A DNA stretch of 64,000 bases from Prauserella flavalba. Lineage in GTDB: Bacteria > Actinomycetota > Actinomycetes > Mycobacteriales > Pseudonocardiaceae. Every line of letters starts with the position of its first letter. Position 1 is the stretch's first letter. The stretch is taken from NCBI RefSeq assembly GCF_003202235.1, contig NZ_MASU01000021.1, positions 1 to 64,000 of the forward strand. Reading direction: 5' to 3'. The translations under genes and the position numbers were made by a program. Of this stretch, positions 59,650 to 64,000 are shown piece by piece. The notes under the pieces are model-generated. The model was not told the origin of the DNA, searched no databases, and saw only the letters and a list, made by a program, of their open reading frames with translations.

Positions 59650-60333
59650 TCATCGCAGGACCACCGGCTTCACGTGGAGGGCAGCCGCGACGGCAACGTC
59701 TCCGCGACACAGCAGTGCCCAGGTCGCCGCATCCGCGTACGCGGCACGCAGAGCGGGGAGGTCCTCCCACCACAGTTCGTCGACGGCGTCGTACGCCGGG
59801 CGTGCCGTGCCGACCGGCCAGCCGGTGACGGTGTTCTGGACGTACCGGCACAATCCCGGAACGCGCTTCAGCTCTGTCGGCGAACCGAACCAGGCTTCCT
59901 GGAACTGCCGCGACGCGGTACGGGCCCGCCTCCTCGCCAGCAGGACGGTCTTCACCCGGCCCTCCGACCGAGTCAGGACCGCGGTCTCCTCCACGCGCAG
60001 GTAGTCGTGGCGAGTGACGTCCATGAAGGTGGGCTCGTCGCGCCGGGCTCCCTCGAGGTAGGCCGGGTCGGCGTGCAGTCCACCGGTGCCGTCTTCGGGG
60101 CCCGCATCGTCGAGCCAGGCTTCACTGATCCCATCCAGCACCGGCGGCTCCACGGGCGAGAAGGGCCAGGGCTGCACGTGGTTCTGCACGTAATGGCGCA
60201 GGCCCGGAATGCGGAGCGCGAGCGGGCCGTGCACCGTGCGCCAATGAGCCGAGAACGCCGCCTGGGACAAGCCCGGGCGGCGCACGATCAGCGCGAACAG
60301 CTTGCGCCCGCTGGGAGTTCTTGCTTCAACCAT
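59650..60333 (-). CDS. Double EthD-domain protein
   Basis: A 227-residue protein with two EthD-like (dimeric alpha-beta barrel) repeats: about residues 8-110 (KLFALIVRRPGLSQAAFSAHWRTVHG, GLRHYVQNHV) and 125-220 (VKTVLLARRRARTASRQFQEAW, GLCRYVQNTVTGWPVG). The repeated RYVQN motif marks each. EthD proteins accompany oxidative degradation genes but have no defined reaction in general. 31 bp after the acyl-CoA dehydrogenase gene. Confidence 0.82.
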   Translation of the reverse strand: MVEARTPSGRKLFALIVRRPGLSQAAFSAHWRTVHGPLALRIPGLRHYVQNHVQPWPFSPVEPPVLDGISEAWLDDAGPEDGTGGLHADPAYLEGARRDEPTFMDVTRHDYLRVEETAVLTRSEGRVKTVLLARRRARTASRQFQEAWFGSPTELKRVPGLCRYVQNTVTGWPVGTARPAYDAVDELWWEDLPALRAAYADAATWALLCRGDVAVAAALHVKPVVLR

Positions 60334-60364
60334 CGATTTCCCTTCCGCGCAAGCCGCGACGGTG

Positions 60365-61606
60365 CTATCCCCTGCTCGGACCGCTGAGGCGAAAGTTCGG
60401 GTCGTGCTTGCGGATCTCGCGGCGGGCGATGGACATCTTGTGGACCTCGTCAGGTCCGTCGGCGAGGCGAAGGGTCCGCATCTTGGCGTACATGTAGGCC
60501 AGCGGAGTGAACTGCGTGACGCCGGCAGCTCCGTGCACCTGGACGGCGCGGTCGACGACCTCGAAGCAGATCTCCGGAATCGCCACCTTGATCCCGCCAA
60601 TCTCGGTCGCCGCCTCCTTGTTCCCGACCGTGTCCATGAGATGCGCGGCATGCAGGACGTACTGGCGCGCCATGTCGATGTTGATCCGGGACTCGGCGAT
60701 CCACTGCTGGATCGTCCCCTTGTGAGCGAGCGTGGAGCCGAACGTGCGGCGCCGCAGGGAGCGGGTGATCATGAGCTCCAGCGCACGCTCCGCCACCCCG
60801 ATCGCACGCATGCAGTGGTGGATCCTGCCCGGGCCGAGCCGGGCCTGGGCGATGGCGAAACCTCCGCCCTCCTCGCCGAGCAGGTTGTCGACCGGCACCC
60901 GGACCTCGCGGAAGATCACCTCGGGATGACCGCCGCGCTCCTGGTATCCGAAGACCGTCGGCAGCGCGCCGAACTCGATCCCGGGCGTGTCCAAGGGCAC
61001 GGCGAGCATGGAATGCTGCCGGTGCCGCGGAGCGTCCGGGTTGCTCCGCCCCATCACCACCAGGAGCTTGCACCGCTGGGCCTTGGCACCCGAGCTGAAC
61101 CACTTCCGACCGTCGAGAACGTAGTGGTCCCCGTCCCGGGTGATTCGAAGATCGATGTTGGTCGCGTCCGACGACGCGGCGTCGGGCTCGGACATCGAGT
61201 AGGCACTGCGGATCTCACCGCTGAGCAGCGGCCCGAGCCAGCGGCCCTTGACCGCCGGGGTGGCGTACTGGTTGAGGATCTCGATGTTGCCCGAGTCCGG
61301 TGGCTGGCAGTTGAACACCTCGGAGGCGAACCACACTTTGCCGAGCTGCTCCGAGATCGGCGCGTAGTCGACGTTCGACAGACGCGTGCCCGGCTGGCCG
61401 GGCTCGAGCTCGGGCAGGAAGAGGTTCCACAGCCCTTCGGCGGCGGCCTTCGCCTTCAACTCGTCGACGACGGGCGGATGACCGAACGGCCCGACCTCCT
61501 CGAGCTCTTCGTAGTAGCGACCTTCACTCGGATAGATGTGCTGGTCCATGAAGCGCTGGGCGGACTCGAGGACCCGCCGGCCCTCGGCACTGAATTCGTA
61601 AGGCAT
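60365..61606 (-). CDS. Acyl-CoA dehydrogenase (ACAD11-like)
   Basis: A 413-residue flavoenzyme. Marks: AYSMSEPDAASSDATNI, RKWFSSGAKAQRCKLLVVMG, RLGPGRIHHCMRAIGVAERALE and VQVHGAAGVTQFTPLAYMYAKMRTLRLADGPDEVHKM. The HGAAG.....P form with GPDEVH is typical of the ACAD10/11-like branch, which in turn fits the APH-like protein at 56887. ATG 61606. Divergent from the synthetase at 61868 with two operator sites between. Confidence 0.9.
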   Translation of the reverse strand: MPYEFSAEGRRVLESAQRFMDQHIYPSEGRYYEELEEVGPFGHPPVVDELKAKAAAEGLWNLFLPELEPGQPGTRLSNVDYAPISEQLGKVWFASEVFNCQPPDSGNIEILNQYATPAVKGRWLGPLLSGEIRSAYSMSEPDAASSDATNIDLRITRDGDHYVLDGRKWFSSGAKAQRCKLLVVMGRSNPDAPRHRQHSMLAVPLDTPGIEFGALPTVFGYQERGGHPEVIFREVRVPVDNLLGEEGGGFAIAQARLGPGRIHHCMRAIGVAERALELMITRSLRRRTFGSTLAHKGTIQQWIAESRINIDMARQYVLHAAHLMDTVGNKEAATEIGGIKVAIPEICFEVVDRAVQVHGAAGVTQFTPLAYMYAKMRTLRLADGPDEVHKMSIARREIRKHDPNFRLSGPSRG

Positions 61607-61743
61607 CGAGCATCCTTGCCGTCGATCTGCTGTTGAGCTGGGCGTTGCGGGTCTCGAGCGTCCCGGCGTGCCGCCTGCCGGGGCATCGGTCACCACCGCG
61701 AAGAGCGACCTCAGACTAGGCCGGTTTGGTTGACTGAGCAATA

Positions 61744-61754
61744 TGCTCAGACCA
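61744..61754. promoter_or_regulatory. FadR/GntR operator, site D
   Basis: TGCTCAGACCA, which on the minus strand is TGGTCTGAGCA, one base different from site A. It lies in the divergent gap between the acyl-CoA dehydrogenase and the synthetase. Confidence 0.7.
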
Positions 61755-61801
61755 AACTACAAGCGCGCATCGAAACCAACTGGCCATTGCCATTGCGAGT
61801 T

Positions 61802-61812
61802 CGGTCTGACCA
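61802..61812. promoter_or_regulatory. FadR/GntR operator, site E
   Basis: CGGTCTGACCA, one base different from site A, 58 bp centre to centre from site D in the same divergent promoter. It also lies 56 bp before the synthetase GTG. Confidence 0.75.
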
Positions 61813-61867
61813 TACTGAGGCGCTTCCTTCGGGAGGGAACGCCGACACGAGAGGCGGGCGATCAACC

Positions 61868-63799
61868 GTGACGTACGAATGGCAGCCGACGGCTGACTAC
61901 CTGGAGCACTCCAACGTCGCCCGGCTGATGCAGCGACTCGACGTGAAGACGGCCGACGACCTCCGCGCGGTGTCGGTCGAGGACATCGGGAAGTTCTGGC
62001 AGACCGTGGTCGACGACCTGGCGATCCCCTTCCACACGCCGTACACGCAGGTCCTCGACCTCTCGGGCGGCGTCGAGTGGCCCGAGTGGTTCGTCGGCGG
62101 CGGCGTGAACGCCGCCGAGGCCTGCCTGTCGCGTTGGGCGGCGGAAGACCCGAGCGCGCTCGCTGTCGTACACGAGAATGAGGACGGAGAGGTCACCACC
62201 CTCACCTTCGCCGAGCTCGACGAGGCCGCCTCGAGGCTGCGAGCCGCGCTGCGCGAGCTCGGCGTCGGCAAGGGCGACGCCGTGGCGGTCTACCTGCCCA
62301 TGATCGCCGAGGCCGTCGTCGCGACCTATGCGGTGGCCGGCATCGGAGCGATCCTCGTCCCACTCTTCTCCGGCTTCTCGCCCTCGGCGATCGCGGCACG
62401 CCTCCGCGACGCGGGCGCCGTCGCGGTCGTGACCGCCGACGGCACCCGCCGGCGCCGACGGCCGGTCCCGATGCTCCAGCAGCTGCGGGCGGCCCGGGAG
62501 CAGTGCCCGACGGTCCGTACGACCGTGGTCGTGCACAACCTGGACGAGCCGCTCGACCTGACCGAGGGCGAGGTCAGCTGGGCCCGTCTTCTCGAGAACG
62601 ACCCCGACCCGGTGGTCGAGCCGACCGCGGCATCGGACGTACTCCTGCTCGCCTACACCTCGGGCACCACCGGAAAGCCGAAAGGCGCGGTGCACACCCA
62701 TGCCGGCTTCGTGCTCAAAACCGCGTCCGAGCTCGCCTACGGCTTCGAGGTCACCCGCGGCCGAACCCTCGCCTGGATCACCGACATGGGCTGGATCATG
62801 GGCCCGCTGTCGATTTTCGGAACGCACTCCAACGGAGGCACTCTTCTCCTCTACGAAGGCTCGCCCGACATTCCGGACACGGCCAGACTGTGGAACCTGG
62901 TCGAGAAGCACCGCATCTCGACACTCGGCCTGAGCCCGACCCTCACTCGCACACTGCGGGCGGCGTCCACGGCGAGGCCGAACCAGGACCTCTCGACCCT
63001 GCGCGTCATCGGATCGACGGGCGAGCCGTGGGATCCGGAGTCCTACGAGTGGCTCGCCCGCGGCGTGCTGCGCGAGCGGGTTCCGATTATCAACTTCTCC
63101 GGAGGCACCGAGGTCGGCGGGTCCTTCCTGTGTCCCTATCCGGTCGAGCCCATCAGGAGCTGCTCCCTGGGCGGCCCGGCACTGGGGATGGACGTCGACG
63201 TGGTCGACGACCACGGCACGAGCCTGCGGGGCGCCATCGGCGAGCTCGTGTGCCGCCAGCCGTGGCCGTCGATGACTCGCGGTGTGTGGCAGGACCCGGA
63301 CCGCTACCACGAGGCCTACTGGTCGACGTTCCCCGGGATCTGGCGCCACGGCGACTTCGCCAGGGCCGACGAAGACGGCTGGTACATCCTCGGGCGGTCG
63401 GACGACGTCATGAACGTTGCGGGCAAGCGCGTCGCGCCCGCCGAGATCGAGTCGGTCGTCGCCGCCGATCCCGATGTCGCGGAGTCCGCGGTCGTCGGCG
63501 TGCCCAACCCGCAGAAGGGCGAGGCCATCTGGGTCTTCTACGTCGCCCGCGCAGCGGCCGCGAGCTCCGACGACGACATCGCACGGCGCGTGCGCACCTC
63601 CGTCGCGGAAGAGGTCGGGAAACCGTTCGCGCCGAGCCGCGTCGTCCGCGTCGAGCAGCTGCCGAAGACCCGCTCCGCCAAAATCCTTCGCCGCGCGATC
63701 CGTGCGGCCGTCCTCGACAGCGATCCCGGCGACCTGTCGGGTGCGGAGAACCCCTCGGCAGTGGATCAGATCCGCCTGCAGCTGCACCGCGAGCGCTGA
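61868..63799 (+). CDS. Acetyl/propionyl-CoA synthetase-like AMP-forming ligase
   Basis: About 643 residues from GTG 61868. The extended N-terminal helical region (SVEDIGKFWQTVVDDLAIPF, VEWPEWFVGGGVNAAE) marks the Acs/AacS branch. Phosphate loop LLLAYTSGTTGKPKGAVHTHAGF, motif NFSGGTEVGG (in place of the YGxTE of other ligases), WRHGDFARADEDGWYILGRSDDVMNVAGKRVAPAEIES and catalytic Lys in LPKTRSAKILRR. It activates a short-chain or branched acid. Its divergent promoter has two operator sites. A lyase-like gene follows after 32 bp. Confidence 0.9.
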   Translation: MTYEWQPTADYLEHSNVARLMQRLDVKTADDLRAVSVEDIGKFWQTVVDDLAIPFHTPYTQVLDLSGGVEWPEWFVGGGVNAAEACLSRWAAEDPSALAVVHENEDGEVTTLTFAELDEAASRLRAALRELGVGKGDAVAVYLPMIAEAVVATYAVAGIGAILVPLFSGFSPSAIAARLRDAGAVAVVTADGTRRRRRPVPMLQQLRAAREQCPTVRTTVVVHNLDEPLDLTEGEVSWARLLENDPDPVVEPTAASDVLLLAYTSGTTGKPKGAVHTHAGFVLKTASELAYGFEVTRGRTLAWITDMGWIMGPLSIFGTHSNGGTLLLYEGSPDIPDTARLWNLVEKHRISTLGLSPTLTRTLRAASTARPNQDLSTLRVIGSTGEPWDPESYEWLARGVLRERVPIINFSGGTEVGGSFLCPYPVEPIRSCSLGGPALGMDVDVVDDHGTSLRGAIGELVCRQPWPSMTRGVWQDPDRYHEAYWSTFPGIWRHGDFARADEDGWYILGRSDDVMNVAGKRVAPAEIESVVAADPDVAESAVVGVPNPQKGEAIWVFYVARAAAASSDDDIARRVRTSVAEEVGKPFAPSRVVRVEQLPKTRSAKILRRAIRAAVLDSDPGDLSGAENPSAVDQIRLQLHRER

Positions 63800-63831
63800 G
63801 CTCCCCCGGCGAAACGACAGAGGAGCAGAAC

Positions 63832-64000
63832 ATGCCCCAGTACGACAACACCATCGAAGGCGAGACCCGGCGCGTCCACATCCGTGAGGTCGGGCCGAGG
63901 GACGGGTTCCAGAACGAGCCCGAGACCATCCCGACCTCTGACAAGATCCGATTGATCAACGCGCTCGGCCGGGCCGGTCTCAAACGCATCGAGGTCGCGA
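63832..64000 (+). CDS. HMG-CoA lyase-like (HMGL family) protein, start only
   Basis: The first ~56 residues, cut by the window end: MPQYDNTIEGETRRVHIREV, GPRDGFQNEPETIPTSDKIR, NALGRAGLKRIEVA. REVGPRDGFQNE is the start of the TIM barrel of hydroxymethylglutaryl-CoA lyases, with the catalytic Arg and metal-binding Asp. Other members are re-citrate-synthase-like, so the reaction is not fixed. ATG 63832 has GAGGAG upstream. In an operon with the synthetase it may end branched-chain breakdown. Confidence 0.88.
   Translation, partial: MPQYDNTIEGETRRVHIREVGPRDGFQNEPETIPTSDKIRLINALGRAGLKRIEVA

Noticed and set aside
61862-63787. 641-residue open frame on the minus strand
   Set aside because: Antisense of the acyl-CoA synthetase; composition of high-GC shadow frames (many Arg, Gly, Asp, His) and no domain.
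1-64000. CRISPR array, rRNA genes, biosynthetic megasynthases, phage structural genes
   Set aside because: I looked for regularly spaced repeats, rRNA-like blocks and long modular genes on both strands and saw none.

Overview
The window is high-G+C DNA (GTG starts are common, gene density is high, SOS box of the actinobacterial type) from an actinomycete, most likely of the Pseudonocardia/Amycolatopsis kind. A tRNA-Leu gene suggests a chromosome. It is a catabolic region: sugar-acid use, small-molecule uptake and several acyl-CoA pathways, broken up by insertion sequences and decayed genes.

Layout. 1-2.2 kb: an IS701-family element abutting an arcD'-'arcA chimeric pseudogene. 2.4-5.4 kb: a baeRF-type protein, a Na+/Ca2+ antiporter, two doubtful small ORFs and tRNA-Leu(GAG). 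5.5-6.1 kb: a frameshifted AbrB-like gene and a possible recombinase stump, perhaps the remains of an integrated element. 6.2-13.2 kb: sugar-acid locus (GntR, IlvD/Edd-type dehydratase, nitrilase-family hydrolase, divergent MFS transporter, LysR, KdgD) with two near-identical 24-bp palindromes in the divergent promoter. 13.4-18.3 kb: NMT1-type ABC transporter, an M24 peptidase-like protein and RidA. 18.5-23 kb: secernin-like hydrolase, an unusual AbrB/substrate-binding-protein fusion and an NCS1 permease, behind tandem palindromic operators. 23.4-32.7 kb: a seven-gene translationally coupled acyl-CoA operon, a divergent TetR gene and an MFS gene, with the same ~43-bp element on both sides of tetR. 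32.9-34.2 kb: debris of LacI, alcohol dehydrogenase, ROK and antitoxin genes. 34.4-37.7 kb: dnaE2 with a LexA box. 37.7-39.7 kb: P450 and TetR. 39.7-40.9 kb: three different IS remnants.

40.9-64 kb is the main feature: a set of transcription units that share a FadR-like operator, TGGTCTGACCA. It encodes both catalytic subunits and the ATPase activator of a 2-hydroxyacyl-CoA dehydratase / class I benzoyl-CoA reductase-like enzyme, with all six predicted cluster cysteines, plus its FadR/GntR regulator. It also encodes homologues of the alicyclic ring-opening enzymes BadK, BadH and BadI, and ligases, acyl-CoA dehydrogenases, a thiolase, CoA-transferases, MaoC-type hydratases, an alpha-methylacyl-CoA racemase-like protein and an HMG-CoA-lyase-like start. 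My reading is that a cyclic (alicyclic, possibly aromatic) carboxylic acid is activated to its CoA thioester, reduced or dehydrated by the radical enzyme, hydrated, oxidised and hydrolytically ring-opened, then beta-oxidised. Such ATP-driven iron-sulfur dehydratases/reductases are best known from anaerobes, so their place here is the most notable point in the window.
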